Source: Silvania confinis | GTDB taxonomy: Bacteria > Pseudomonadota > Gammaproteobacteria > Enterobacterales > Enterobacteriaceae | DNA: 64,000 bases | NCBI RefSeq assembly: GCF_025564085.1 | Contig: NZ_JAMGZJ010000065.1 | Coordinates: forward strand, 1-64,000 | Direction: 5' to 3' | Part shown: positions 42,466-51,792 of the stretch, one piece after another | Numbering within the stretch: the first letter of the stretch is position 1 | Layout of the letters: each line of letters opens with the position of its first letter | The notes under the pieces: generated by a model | The model's database searches: none | What the model saw: only the letters and a program-made list of their open reading frames with translations | What the model was told of the DNA's origin: nothing | Program-made: the position numbers and the translations under genes

Positions 42466-43776
42466 GTGAAAAAACCTTATAACTTTGCTGTGGCTGGAGT
42501 AGCTGTCTCTGTCTTAATCATTAATCAGGCCGAAGCGGCTAATACCTGGACAGAAGCGCGAAATGACGCGATGGGCGGGACAGGGGTCGCTTCGGCACAC
42601 TATGGCAGCGGGGTACTGATTAACCCGGCGCTGCTGGCTAAATCGAAACAGGATGATGATATTACGGTCATTTTGCCGTCGGTCGGCGTGCAGGTGAGCG
42701 ATAAGGACAATTTGCAGGATGAGATCGATCAGATCAGCGATCAGATCAGTTACTACGAAAATGTGATTGATAATTTGACAACCCAGGCATTACTGAGGGA
42801 CCCCCAGGGCACCGTCAGACAGCTTCAACTCGCGGCCACCACGCTTGCCGACGAGCTGGAATTCCTCGACGGCAAAACGGCGCACGGCAACGCCGGGGCA
42901 GGGATCGCGGTCAGTATCCCTGGTGCGAATATCTCAATGGCGTTTGTTGCGAAAGCGTATGCCCATGCCCGCATTAGCTCGGAAATTGACCCGCAGGATA
43001 TCGTTTTTTTGCGCAACATTGAGAACAGCTCCGGGATGACCAGCCAGATGGCTTTCAGTGCGGCGGTGAACGGCAGCGATGTGATTACGCAAAACCTCAA
43101 CTCTACCGCCTCCGGCAGGGCGGCGATTGTCTCCGACTACGGTATTGCCGTGGCCCGTCAGTTTGAGATGAACGGCATCCCGGTTTCCGTTGGCGTGACG
43201 CCGAAGCTGCAGCAAACCTGGCTGTATAACTACACCACCTCAATTTATACCTACGACAGCAGCGATTTTAGCAGCAGCCGTTACCGTAATGACGACACCA
43301 GTTTCAATGTGGATGTCGGGCTGGCGGCCGATTTCGGTGAGTACTGGACAGTAGGCCTGAGCGGGCAGAATCTGATATCCCATGATATTGATACCAACGA
43401 TATTCGCATCCTCAACGGGCGCACCGGCGAAGTGGTGAGCTATCAGGATACCTACCAGGTACGGCCGCTGGTGACGGCGGGCGTGGCCTGGCACACCGAC
43501 TTGCTTACCCTTAGCGCAGATGCCGATCTGACGGAAACGAAAGGCTTTAAGAGTGAAGCGAACTCGCAGTATGCCGGCGTGGGGGCTGAAGTGTCCCTGC
43601 TGGGCTGGCTGGCGGTACGCGGGGGTTTTCGCGCTGATGTGAAGGGCAACGACAGCAACGTCTTTACCGGCGGTCTGGGCTTTGCACCGTTTAGCACCGT
43701 GCATATCGATTTGACCGGTATTTACGGCGAAGACGAAACCTGGGGCGCGGGCGCGCAGTTCAGCGTGACCTTCTAG
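42466..43776 (+). CDS. TraF-like outer membrane protein, chromosomal
   Basis: The 436-residue product starts (GTG, KKPYNFAVAGVAVSVLIINQAEA) with a signal peptide and continues into ARNDAMGGTGVASAHYGSGVLINPALLA, the typical beginning of the conjugal-transfer TraF (TraF_2) and FadL-like barrel families. A coiled-coil-like stretch near 85-115 (DEIDQISDQISYYENVIDNL) is followed by alternating strands to the final QFSVTF, an outer membrane barrel end. No other transfer genes are nearby, so it is unlikely to act in conjugation here. The real function is unknown. It lies between the cupin gene and dusA, where K-12 has yjbM. Confidence 0.78.
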   Translation: MKKPYNFAVAGVAVSVLIINQAEAANTWTEARNDAMGGTGVASAHYGSGVLINPALLAKSKQDDDITVILPSVGVQVSDKDNLQDEIDQISDQISYYENVIDNLTTQALLRDPQGTVRQLQLAATTLADELEFLDGKTAHGNAGAGIAVSIPGANISMAFVAKAYAHARISSEIDPQDIVFLRNIENSSGMTSQMAFSAAVNGSDVITQNLNSTASGRAAIVSDYGIAVARQFEMNGIPVSVGVTPKLQQTWLYNYTTSIYTYDSSDFSSSRYRNDDTSFNVDVGLAADFGEYWTVGLSGQNLISHDIDTNDIRILNGRTGEVVSYQDTYQVRPLVTAGVAWHTDLLTLSADADLTETKGFKSEANSQYAGVGAEVSLLGWLAVRGGFRADVKGNDSNVFTGGLGFAPFSTVHIDLTGIYGEDETWGAGAQFSVTF

Positions 43777-43856
43777 CGATCCGGAGGCGCTCGGCCTCCG
43801 GCGTTTCTTTATGCTATAGTAGCGCCCCTTTTTCACCAGGTGCTTAAAACTTCGCC

Positions 43857-44852
43857 ATGTCGTCAGAAAACACGTCACTTTATTCCGCTCATCGTTTTTC
43901 CGTCGCGCCAATGCTCGACTGGACGGATCGCCATTGCCGCTACTTCCTGCGCCAGCTTTCGCGTCATAGCTTGCTCTATACCGAGATGGTGACCACCGGG
44001 GCGATTATTCATGGCAAAGGCGACTATCTGGCCTACAGCGAAGAAGAGCATCCGGTCGCCCTGCAGCTGGGTGGTAGCGATCCGGCGGCCCTGGCGCACT
44101 GTGCAAAGCTCGCCGAGGAACGTGGTTACGACGAGATCAATCTGAACGTCGGTTGTCCCTCTGACCGCGTACAGAACGGTATGTTTGGCGCCTGCCTGAT
44201 GGGCAACGCCCAACTGGTGGCCGACTGCGTGAAAGCGATGCGCGATGTGGTCTCTATCCCGGTCACGGTTAAAACCCGTATCGGTATCGACGACCAGGAC
44301 AGCTATGAATTTCTGTGCGATTTCATCAATACCGTATCTGGTCAGGGCGAGTGCGAGATGTTCATCATCCACGCCCGCAAGGCCTGGCTTTCGGGTCTGA
44401 GCCCGAAAGAAAACCGCGAGATCCCACCGCTGGACTATCCGCGTGTGTATCAGTTGAAGCGTGATTTCCCGCAGCTGACGATGGCCATTAATGGCGGGAT
44501 CACCTCGCTGGAAGACGCTAAAACCCATCTGCAGCATATGGATGGCGTGATGGTCGGGCGCGAGGCTTATCAGAATCCGGGGATTATGGCGGCGGTGGAT
44601 CGCGAGATCTTTGGCGTCAATGGCACCGACCGCGATCCGGTTGAAGTGGTGCGCGCGATGTACCCGTACATTGAGCGCGAGCTCAGCAACGGTACCTATT
44701 TGGGGCACATCTCCCGCCATATGCTGGGCTTGTTCCAGGGGATCCCCGGTGCACGTCAGTGGCGACGTTACCTGAGTGAAAATGCGCATAAAGCCGGTGC
44801 CGATATCGAGGTGCTGGAGCAGGCGCTGCGCCTGGTGGCCGATAAGCGATAA
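43857..44852 (+). CDS. dusA: tRNA-dihydrouridine(20/20a) synthase DusA
   Basis: DusA reduces uridines 20 and 20a in the tRNA D-loop using FMN. The protein has 331 residues. The active-site cysteine (Cys100) is in [15 protein letters not shown]-binding stretches [18 protein letters not shown] and the GGI...MVGREAY motif are present. The gene follows a -10-like TATGCTATAGT at 43812. The start [16 protein letters not shown] resembles that of E. coli. A terminator lies about 30 bases downstream. Confidence 0.96.
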   Translation: MSSENTSLYSAHRFSVAPMLDWTDRHCRYFLRQLSRHSLLYTEMVTTGAIIHGKGDYLAYSEEEHPVALQLGGSDPAALAHCAKLAEERGYDEINLNVGCPSDRVQNGMFGACLMGNAQLVADCVKAMRDVVSIPVTVKTRIGIDDQDSYEFLCDFINTVSGQGECEMFIIHARKAWLSGLSPKENREIPPLDYPRVYQLKRDFPQLTMAINGGITSLEDAKTHLQHMDGVMVGREAYQNPGIMAAVDREIFGVNGTDRDPVEVVRAMYPYIERELSNGTYLGHISRHMLGLFQGIPGARQWRRYLSENAHKAGADIEVLEQALRLVADKR

Positions 44853-44881
44853 TTTTCACTAAAAGTTGGTTAAATTCACCA

Positions 44882-44914
44882 CGCCCGGCAGCGCACTGCC
44901 GGGCGTTTTTCTTT
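44882..44914 (+). terminator. dusA terminator
   Basis: CGCCCGGCA-GCGCAC-TGCCGGGCG followed by TTTTTCTTT, 30 bases after dusA. Confidence 0.9.
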
Positions 44915-44933
44915 CATATCAATAAGTTATTTC

Positions 44934-44949
44934 TGGCACGTTTCTTGTA
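44934..44949 (+). promoter_or_regulatory. Sigma-54 promoter of pspG
   Basis: TGGCACG-TTTC-TTGTA fits the -24/-12 consensus TGGCACG-N4-TTGCA, one base off. In E. coli pspG is transcribed by sigma-54 with PspF, so this placement 40 bases before the ATG agrees with known biology. Confidence 0.85.
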
Positions 44950-44989
44950 ATACTCAGCGTATCGTTGTAACGCCTTGTGGGAGAGAGCC

Positions 44990-45232
44990 ATGCTTGAACT
45001 ACTTTTTGTGTTGGGATTTTTTGTGATGCTGATGGTAACGGGCGTCTCGCTGCTGGGGATTATTGCCGCGCTGGTTGTTGCGACGGTAGTCATGTTTATC
45101 GGTGGGCTCTTTGCTCTGATGCTGAAGCTACTGCCGTGGTTACTGCTGGCGGTGGCGGTGGTGTGGGCGATACGGGCAATTAAATCGCCAAAAGTCCCAC
45201 GGTATCAGCGCAATAACCGCTTTCGTTACTAA
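44990..45232 (+). CDS. pspG: Phage shock protein G
   Basis: PspG is an inner membrane effector of the phage shock response. From the ATG at 44990 the product has 80 residues, the same as E. coli, starting MLELLFVLGFFVMLMVTGVSLLGI. Two to three hydrophobic helices fill residues 3-68 and a basic tail (PKVPRYQRNNRFRY) follows. The GGGAGAGAG ribosome site fixes this start over an ATG five codons earlier. It has its own sigma-54 promoter. Confidence 0.95.
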   Translation: MLELLFVLGFFVMLMVTGVSLLGIIAALVVATVVMFIGGLFALMLKLLPWLLLAVAVVWAIRAIKSPKVPRYQRNNRFRY

Positions 45233-45369
45233 GGTATTGCGCCCTTCGTCACATCCTTGCAACTTTTACGGCAGCATTGCTTAGAACGGAATAGGATTTA
45301 GTTATCGAATCTGTCACTATTGCCGGCGTTAAAGAATTCATCGAGCTGTACCCTACATACAGCCGAACA

Positions 45370-45412
45370 AAAAAAGAAAGGGCTTCCCACGGGAAGCCCA
45401 ATTTCTTTCTTC
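45370..45412. terminator. Bidirectional terminator between pspG and qor
   Basis: GGGCTTCCC-AC-GGGAAGCCC has an A/G-rich left arm and a T-rich right arm. On the minus strand it runs into TTTCTTTTTTT, a good end for qor; on the plus strand AATTTCTTTCTT is weaker. Confidence 0.82.
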
Positions 45413-45530
45413 CCCGTCATCATTCCTGCCGTAGATGCGTTGGCTGCTTTCATTCACCCCAGTCACTTACTTGAGTAAGCTCCCGGGGATTTATTCAATT
45501 GCCGCCTTCCTGCGACAGAAATGATTTAGG
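45413..45530. repeat. Dispersed repeat near qor, GTCAC...GCTCCC family
   Basis: The stretch contains GTCACTTACTTGAGTAAGCTCCC at 45462-45484 in abbreviated form GTCAC, TTACTTGAGTAA, GCTCCC, flanked by CTTCCTGCC and CCGCCTTCCTGCG on either side. The central CTTACT-TG-AGTAAG is a near-perfect palindrome. The same core occurs at 11030-11053. I recall similar sequence in other enterobacterial intergenic regions but know no function. Together with the terminator at 45370 it fills the 310-base gap between pspG and qor. Confidence 0.55.
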
Positions 45531-45542
45531 GGAAGACAAAAC

Positions 45543-46526
45543 TTATGGGATCAGCAAACTCGATCCTTGGGTCGCACGACTCTCCAGCACCTCGTGCGCG
45601 CGCTGCGCCTCGGCCAGCGGATACTTCTGCGCTTCTGCGACATCCACCTTTATCACGCCGCTGGCAATCAACGAGAACAGCTCATTGCTGGCTTCAACCA
45701 GTTCCTCATGGGTGGTGATATAGCCCTGCAACGACGGTCGGGTGGCAAACAGCGAACCCTTCTGATTGAGGATCCCCAGATTGACCCCGGTCACCGGGCC
45801 AGAGGAGTTGCCGAAGCTGACCATCAGCCCTCGGCGCTGCAAACAGTCCAACGACGATTCCCAGGTGTCTTTACCCACCGAGTCATAGACTACGCGCACT
45901 TTTTTCCCGCCGGTTATCTCTTTAACCCGCTCAACGACGCTCTCTTCCCGGTAGTTGATCACCTGCCAGGCTCCGGCCTGCAGCGCACGCTGCGCCTTTT
46001 GCGCGCTACCCACCGTGCCGATCAGTTTTGCCCCCAGCGCTTTTGCCCACTGGCAGGCAATCAGCCCGACGCCCCCGGCGGCGGCATGGAACAGGAAGGG
46101 TTCATCGGGTTTGATTTCATAGGTTTTGCGCAGCAGATAGTAAACGGTCAGCCCTTTCAGGAACGAGGCAGCAGCCTGCTCAAAGGAGATCGCGTTGGGC
46201 AGAATGGCGGCTTTCTCGGCGACAACGTTATGCACTGAACTGTAGGCCCCGAGCGCAGACTGGGCATAGACCACCCGATCGCCTTCCTTTATATGCTTCA
46301 CCGCGCTGCCCACTTTCACCACCACGCCTGCGGCTTCGGTCCCAAGACCACTCGGCAGGGCGGGCGGCGGATACAGCCCACTGCGGATGTAGGTGTCGAT
46401 GTAGTTAATGCCAATCGCTCTGTTTTCGACCTGGATTTCGTGCTCTCCTGGCGCAGCGGGTGTAAACGTCACTGCCTGTAAGACTTCCGGTCCACCGTGC
46501 TGGTTAAATTCGATGCGCGTTGCCAT
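45543..46526 (-). CDS. qorA: NADPH:quinone oxidoreductase
   Basis: QorA is a zinc-free medium-chain dehydrogenase-like reductase of quinones. It has 327 residues as in E. coli. The NADPH site AAAGGVGLIACQWAKALGAKLIGTV lies near 145-170, and the GroES-like substrate domain includes NYIDTYIRSGLYPPP. Its 5' end overlaps no gene but lies 62 bases from the dnaB start in divergent orientation. Confidence 0.95.
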   Translation of the reverse strand: MATRIEFNQHGGPEVLQAVTFTPAAPGEHEIQVENRAIGINYIDTYIRSGLYPPPALPSGLGTEAAGVVVKVGSAVKHIKEGDRVVYAQSALGAYSSVHNVVAEKAAILPNAISFEQAAASFLKGLTVYYLLRKTYEIKPDEPFLFHAAAGGVGLIACQWAKALGAKLIGTVGSAQKAQRALQAGAWQVINYREESVVERVKEITGGKKVRVVYDSVGKDTWESSLDCLQRRGLMVSFGNSSGPVTGVNLGILNQKGSLFATRPSLQGYITTHEELVEASNELFSLIASGVIKVDVAEAQKYPLAEAQRAHEVLESRATQGSSLLIP

Positions 46527-46588
46527 TTATCCTCCAAAATTGTGCTAATCTGTCGACCCCAATTTCTATCTCGGTAACTCCCTTCACT

Positions 46589-48001
46589 ATGGCAGGAAAT
46601 AAACCCTTCAACAAACAGACTGAACCCCGTGACCGCGATCCGCAGTTAGCCGGATTAAAAGTCCCGCCGCACTCGATCGAAGCGGAGCAGTCGGTGTTGG
46701 GCGGTTTAATGCTGGACAACGAACGCTGGGACGATGTTGCCGAGCGCGTGGTCACTGACGATTTCTATACCCGTCCGCACCGCCATATCTTTACCGAGAT
46801 GGCCCGTTTGCAGGAAGCGGGCAGCCCTATCGACCTGATCACCCTGGCGGAATCGCTGGAGCGTCAGGGGCAACTGGACTCCGTTGGCGGATTCGCCTAT
46901 CTGGCGGAGCTATCGAAAAATACCCCAAGTGCGGCGAACATCAGCGCTTATGCCGACATCGTGCGTGAACGTGCCGTCGTGCGTGACATGATTTCTGTCG
47001 CCAACGAGATTGCAGAGGCCGGTTTCGATCCGCAGGGCCGCAACAGCGACGAACTGCTCGATCTGGCCGAAAGCCGGGTGTTTAAAATTGCCGAAAGCCG
47101 CGCCAATAAAGACGAAGGTCCGAGGAACATTGCCGAAGTCCTCGATTCGACCATTGCGCGTATTGAACAGCTATTCCAGCAGCCGCACGACGGGGTGACC
47201 GGGGTTAATACCGGTTATGACGATCTGAACAAAAAGACCGCGGGTTTGCAGCCGTCGGATTTGATTATCGTCGCCGCGCGTCCATCGATGGGTAAAACCA
47301 CGTTTGCGATGAATATCGTTGAAAATGCGGCGATGTTGCAGGATAAACCGGTGCTGATCTTCAGTCTTGAGATGCCATCGGATCAAATCATGATGCGTAC
47401 TCTGGCTTCGCTGTCCCGCGTGGACCAGACGCGTATACGTACCGGTCAGCTCGACGATGAAGACTGGGCGCGGATCTCCGGCACCATGGGGATCCTGCTG
47501 GAAAAACGGAACATCTATATCGATGACTCTTCCGGCCTGACGCCAACCGAAGTACGATCCCGCGCGCGCCGTATCGCTCGCGAGCACGGCGGCATCGGTC
47601 TTATCATGATCGACTACCTGCAGCTGATGCGCGTCCCGTCGCTGTCCGACAACCGTACGCTGGAGATTGCCGAGATCTCGCGCTCACTCAAGGCGCTGGC
47701 AAAAGAGCTGCAGGTTCCGGTAGTGGCGCTGTCGCAGCTTAACCGCTCTCTGGAACAGCGCGCCGATAAGCGCCCGGTTAACTCCGACCTGCGTGAATCC
47801 GGCTCCATTGAGCAGGACGCCGACTTAATCATGTTCATCTACCGTGATGAGGTTTATCACGAGAACAGCGACATGAAAGGGATCGCAGAAATTATTATCG
47901 GTAAGCAGCGTAACGGCCCGATTGGCACGGTACGTCTGACCTTTAACGGACAGTGGTCGCGTTTCGACAACTATGCCGGTCCTCAATATGATGATGAGTA
48001 A
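46589..48001 (+). CDS. dnaB: Replicative DNA helicase
   Basis: DnaB is the hexameric helicase that unwinds DNA at the replication fork and binds primase. From the ATG at 46589 it has 470 residues (E. coli 471). The N-terminal domain covers residues 1-150; the RecA-like motor follows with Walker A ARPSMGKTT (Lys236) and Walker B LIMIDYLQLM. The terminal QYDDE is conserved. No intein is present. Upstream in-frame codons reach into qor and are rejected. alr follows after 16 bases and may be cotranscribed. Confidence 0.98.
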   Translation: MAGNKPFNKQTEPRDRDPQLAGLKVPPHSIEAEQSVLGGLMLDNERWDDVAERVVTDDFYTRPHRHIFTEMARLQEAGSPIDLITLAESLERQGQLDSVGGFAYLAELSKNTPSAANISAYADIVRERAVVRDMISVANEIAEAGFDPQGRNSDELLDLAESRVFKIAESRANKDEGPRNIAEVLDSTIARIEQLFQQPHDGVTGVNTGYDDLNKKTAGLQPSDLIIVAARPSMGKTTFAMNIVENAAMLQDKPVLIFSLEMPSDQIMMRTLASLSRVDQTRIRTGQLDDEDWARISGTMGILLEKRNIYIDDSSGLTPTEVRSRARRIAREHGGIGLIMIDYLQLMRVPSLSDNRTLEIAEISRSLKALAKELQVPVVALSQLNRSLEQRADKRPVNSDLRESGSIEQDADLIMFIYRDEVYHENSDMKGIAEIIIGKQRNGPIGTVRLTFNGQWSRFDNYAGPQYDDE

Positions 48002-48017
48002 TTTCTAAGGAATGTAA

Positions 48018-49097
48018 ATGCAAGCGGCAACTGTTGTCATTAACCGCCGCGCTCTGCGACACAACCTGCAACGCCTGCGTGAACTGGCGCCTGCCAGTAA
48101 ACTGGTTGCAGTCGTGAAAGCGAACGCTTACGGACACGGTCTTCTCGAGACCGCGCGAACGCTCCCCGATGCTGATGCCTTTGGCGTCGCCCGCCTTGAA
48201 GAAGCCCTGCGCCTGCGCGAAGGGGGTATCACCCAACCTGTCCTGCTGCTCGAAGGCTTCTTTAATGCCGCCGATCTGCCGACCATTTCAGCGCAAAAAC
48301 TGCACACTGCGGTGCATAACCAGGAGCAGCTGGACGCCCTCGAAACCGCAGAGCTCAGCGAACCGGTGACCGTGTGGATGAAACTCGACACCGGTATGCA
48401 CCGTCTCGGCGTGCGTCCGGAGCAGGCCGACGCGTTTTATCAGCGCCTCAGCCAGTGCAAAAACGTTCGCCAGCCGGTCAATATCGTCAGCCATTTTGCC
48501 CGCGCTGATGAGCCGGAATGCGGCGCAACCGAACAGCAGCTCGACATCTTTAATACCTTCTGCGAAGGCAAGCCGGGAATGCGCTCTATCGCGGCATCCG
48601 GTGGCATTCTGTTGTGGCCGCAGTCGCATTTCGACTGGGCGCGCCCGGGCATTATTTTGTACGGCGTCTCTCCGCTGGAGGGCAAACCCTGGGGGCCGGA
48701 TTTTGGTTTTCAGCCGGTGATGTCGCTCACGTCCAGCCTGATCGCCGTGCGTGAACATAAAGCCGGTGAGCCGGTCGGCTACGGCGGCACCTGGGTGAGC
48801 GAGCGCGACACCCGTCTGGGCGTGCTGGCGATGGGCTACGGCGACGGTTATCCCCGCGCGGCCCCCACCGGTACGCCGGTGTTGGTGAACGGTCGCGAAG
48901 TGACGATTGTTGGACGCGTGGCGATGGACATGATTTGCGTTGACCTCGGGCCAGAGGCGCAGGAAAAAGCGGGCGATCCTGTTACCCTGTGGGGTAAAGG
49001 TTTACCCGTTGAGCGAATCGCTGAAATAACGAAAGTAAGTGCTTACGAACTTATAACGCGGCTGACGTCGCGGGTGGCAATGCACTACCTTGACTGA
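48018..49097 (+). CDS. alr: Alanine racemase, biosynthetic
   Basis: Alr makes D-alanine for peptidoglycan with pyridoxal phosphate. The 359 residues equal E. coli Alr. PLP-binding Lys34 lies in [10 protein letters not shown], and the catalytic Tyr is in GYGGTW near residue 255. The start follows AAGGAA. The coupled position after dnaB is the E. coli arrangement. Downstream is a short stem CCCTCTC...GAGAGGG at 49107-49123 that resembles half of the palindromic repeat family. Confidence 0.97.
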   Translation: MQAATVVINRRALRHNLQRLRELAPASKLVAVVKANAYGHGLLETARTLPDADAFGVARLEEALRLREGGITQPVLLLEGFFNAADLPTISAQKLHTAVHNQEQLDALETAELSEPVTVWMKLDTGMHRLGVRPEQADAFYQRLSQCKNVRQPVNIVSHFARADEPECGATEQQLDIFNTFCEGKPGMRSIAASGGILLWPQSHFDWARPGIILYGVSPLEGKPWGPDFGFQPVMSLTSSLIAVREHKAGEPVGYGGTWVSERDTRLGVLAMGYGDGYPRAAPTGTPVLVNGREVTIVGRVAMDMICVDLGPEAQEKAGDPVTLWGKGLPVERIAEITKVSAYELITRLTSRVAMHYLD

Positions 49098-49226
49098 TGG
49101 CCACGCCCTCTCTTAGGTGAGAGGGCTGTCGTCTGCACCCCATCCTCATTAACATCCTCTCGATCTTCTCCCGCTTCCGGTTTATTGTTGAATTCCCTGC
49201 CTCATTATTATCCGGAGAACCATCGC

Positions 49227-50420
49227 GTGTTCCAGAAAGTCGACGCCTATGCTGGCGACCCCATCCTCTCCTTGATGGAGCGTTTCAAAGACGATCCGCG
49301 AGGCGATAAAGTTAACCTCAGTATTGGTCTGTACTACAACGAAGCGGGCATCATTCCGCAACTGCAGGCGGTGGCAAAAGCCGAAGCGCGGCTCAATGCT
49401 CATCCGCACGGTGCATCGCTGTATCTGCCGATGGAAGGGCTGAACAGTTATCGCAATACCATTGCCCCGCTGCTGTTTGGCGCGGATCATCCGGTGCTGG
49501 TGCAAAAACGTGTGGCGACCATCCAGACGCTGGGGGGGTCCGGTGCCCTGAAAGTGGGTGCTGATTTCCTGCAGAAATATTTCCCGGGATCCGCCGTCTG
49601 GGTCAGCGACCCGACCTGGGAAAACCACGTCGCCATCTTTGAAGGCGCGGGCTTTGCCGTCAATACCTATCCGTGGTTCGACACCGCAACCAATGGCGTA
49701 CGTGTGCAGGCGTTGCTGGAAAAACTGAGCACGCTGCCGGAGCGCAGTATTGTGTTGCTGCACCCGTGCTGCCACAACCCGACCGGTGCCGACCTGACCA
49801 ACGACCAGTGGGACGCGGTTATCGAGGTGCTGAAAGCGCGTAACCTGATCCCGTTCCTCGACATTGCCTATCAGGGCTTTGGCGCGGGGATGGAAGAGGA
49901 CGCCTACGCCATTCGCGCCATTGCCAGCGCAGGCCTGCCGGCGCTGGTCAGCAACTCGTTCTCTAAAATCTTCTCGCTGTATGGCGAGCGCGTTGGTGGC
50001 CTGTCTGTGGTCTGCGAAGATCAGGATGCGGCCGGTCGCGTGCTCGGACAGCTAAAAGCTACCGTGCGTCGTATCTACTCCAGCCCGCCAAACTTTGGTG
50101 CGCAGGTGGTGGCAGCGGTACTGGGTGACGAGGAGCTGAAAGCCGAGTGGCTGGCGGAAGTCGAAGCGATGCGCAAACGTATTCTGGCGATGCGCCAGAC
50201 GCTGGTCGATGTGCTGAAAGAGGCGGTGCCTGGGCATAACTTCGACTATCTGCTGCATCAGCGCGGTATGTTCAGCTATACCGGCTTTAGCGCCGGACAG
50301 GTTGACCGGCTGCGCGACGAGTTTGGCGTCTACCTGATTGCCAGCGGCCGCATGTGCGTGGCTGGCCTCAATACGAGCAACGTACAGCGCGTGGCGCAGG
50401 CCTTTGCTGCTGTAATGTAA
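49227..50420 (+). CDS. tyrB: Aromatic amino acid aminotransferase
   Basis: TyrB makes tyrosine, phenylalanine and leucine from their keto acids with glutamate. From the GTG at 49227 it has 397 residues, as in E. coli ([14 protein letters not shown]). GGAGAA lies eight bases upstream; a longer ATG start at 49185 is in-frame but less well supported. PLP Lys is in [17 protein letters not shown] near residue 247, and the substrate arginine is near the C-terminus in [12 protein letters not shown]. In E. coli TyrR represses it; I could not place a clear TyrR box. Confidence 0.96.
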   Translation: MFQKVDAYAGDPILSLMERFKDDPRGDKVNLSIGLYYNEAGIIPQLQAVAKAEARLNAHPHGASLYLPMEGLNSYRNTIAPLLFGADHPVLVQKRVATIQTLGGSGALKVGADFLQKYFPGSAVWVSDPTWENHVAIFEGAGFAVNTYPWFDTATNGVRVQALLEKLSTLPERSIVLLHPCCHNPTGADLTNDQWDAVIEVLKARNLIPFLDIAYQGFGAGMEEDAYAIRAIASAGLPALVSNSFSKIFSLYGERVGGLSVVCEDQDAAGRVLGQLKATVRRIYSSPPNFGAQVVAAVLGDEELKAEWLAEVEAMRKRILAMRQTLVDVLKEAVPGHNFDYLLHQRGMFSYTGFSAGQVDRLRDEFGVYLIASGRMCVAGLNTSNVQRVAQAFAAVM

Positions 50421-50613
50421 GTACTTACTCTCACCGCTTTTCATGCGTGAAGAGCGGTGAGTAAGCGTCAATCCGCGCAGTGTGATATCCCTCTTTTTAT
50501 TGCGGTTAATATAAAAAATTCCTTTCTTTCCCCTTCTGCCGGGGTTATGTTCGATGTGTTTTTGACCAACCGCTCAAAATAAAAAATAACAGATTGAATA
50601 TTCAGGGGAAAAT

Positions 50614-51327
50614 ATGCGCAAGATCACACTGGCGCTCAGCGCCACCTGCTTATTGTTCTCGCTTAGTCATCCTGTCGTGGCCCAGGCCTCTTCACCCACG
50701 CCGTTATACAGCGGGACAACCGCCGCCAGGCTGGCGGAACAGGCCCCAATTCACTGGGTTTCCGTGGCCCAGATAGAAAACAGCCTGATGGGACGCCCGC
50801 CGATAGCGGTGGGGTTTGATATCGACGATACCGTGTTATTTTCCAGCCCCGGCTTCTGGCGAGGTAAAAAAACCTTTTCGCCCGACAGCGAGGCGTATCT
50901 CAAAAATCCCGCTTTCTGGCAGCAGATGAATAACGGCTGGGATGAATTCAGTATTCCGAAAGAGTCCGCCCGCGCGCTCATTGCTGTTCACCTGAAACGC
51001 GGCGACCAGATCTGGTTTATTACCGGGCGTAGCCAGACCAAAACCGAAACCCTCACTAAAACCCTGCAGGACGCATTTTTGATCCCGGCGGCGAACATGA
51101 ACCCGGTGGTGTTTACCGGGGAGCAATCCCGGCAGAACAGCAAAGTGGCGTCGCTTGTGCAGAAACAGATCAAAATTTACTACGGTGATGCCGACAGCGA
51201 TATCACTGCCGCCCGCGAGGCGGGGGCCAGAGGCATCCGCGTGCTGCGCGCTTCAAATTCCACCTATAAGCCGCTGCCGCAGGCGGGCGCGTTTGGCGAA
51301 GAGGTGATCGTCAACTCCGAATACTGA
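50614..51327 (+). CDS. aphA: Class B acid phosphatase
   Basis: AphA is a periplasmic, magnesium-dependent non-specific acid phosphatase/phosphotransferase. It has 237 residues like E. coli AphA, with a signal peptide of about 25 residues ending in AQA. The DDDD-family nucleophile motif is FDIDDTVLF with Asp69 and Asp71; the last aspartates are in [16 protein letters not shown]. The mature protein is well conserved ([30 protein letters not shown]). Confidence 0.96.
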   Translation: MRKITLALSATCLLFSLSHPVVAQASSPTPLYSGTTAARLAEQAPIHWVSVAQIENSLMGRPPIAVGFDIDDTVLFSSPGFWRGKKTFSPDSEAYLKNPAFWQQMNNGWDEFSIPKESARALIAVHLKRGDQIWFITGRSQTKTETLTKTLQDAFLIPAANMNPVVFTGEQSRQNSKVASLVQKQIKIYYGDADSDITAAREAGARGIRVLRASNSTYKPLPQAGAFGEEVIVNSEY

Positions 51328-51438
51328 TCCGGCTACGGGGCATTGATTATTATTTAAGCGGATTTGCCTGCTTCGGGTTTTACCTTTCGCCGTATTGCTG
51401 CACACTTAGAAGGACTCATCCCGACCAGAGGAACAAAG

Positions 51439-51792
51439 ATGACCATTTCGGAGATACTTCAGTACTGCATGAATAAGCCTGGCGCCGAGCAAAGCGTGCA
51501 CAGCGACTGGAAGGCGACGCAAATTAAGGTCGCAGATGTGCTTTTTGCGATGGTGAAGGATGTGGAGGGGCGTCCGGCGGCGTCGCTGAAAACCAGCCCT
51601 GAGTTAGCCGATCTGCTGCGTCAGCAGCACACCGATGTGCATCCGAGCAAGCACCTGAATAAAGCGCACTGGAGCACGGTTTATCTCGACGGTTCGTTGC
51701 CGGATTCGCAGATTTACTATCTGGTGGATGCTTCTTATCAGCAGGCAGTAGCGCTGCTGCCGGAGATGACCCGACAGCAGCTTTCGGTATGA
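51439..51792 (+). CDS. yjbR: MmcQ/YjbR family DNA-binding protein
   Basis: The 117-residue protein is collinear with E. coli YjbR (118 residues), whose structure shows a CyaY-like, double-wing DNA-binding-like fold. The ATG at 51439 after GAGGAAC gives the conserved MTISEILQYCM. Conserved features are KVADVLFAMV and NKAHWSTVYLDGSLPD. Its stop codon directly abuts the stop of uvrA on the other strand. K-12 has yjbQ between aphA and yjbR; it is not present here. Confidence 0.93.
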   Translation: MTISEILQYCMNKPGAEQSVHSDWKATQIKVADVLFAMVKDVEGRPAASLKTSPELADLLRQQHTDVHPSKHLNKAHWSTVYLDGSLPDSQIYYLVDASYQQAVALLPEMTRQQLSV

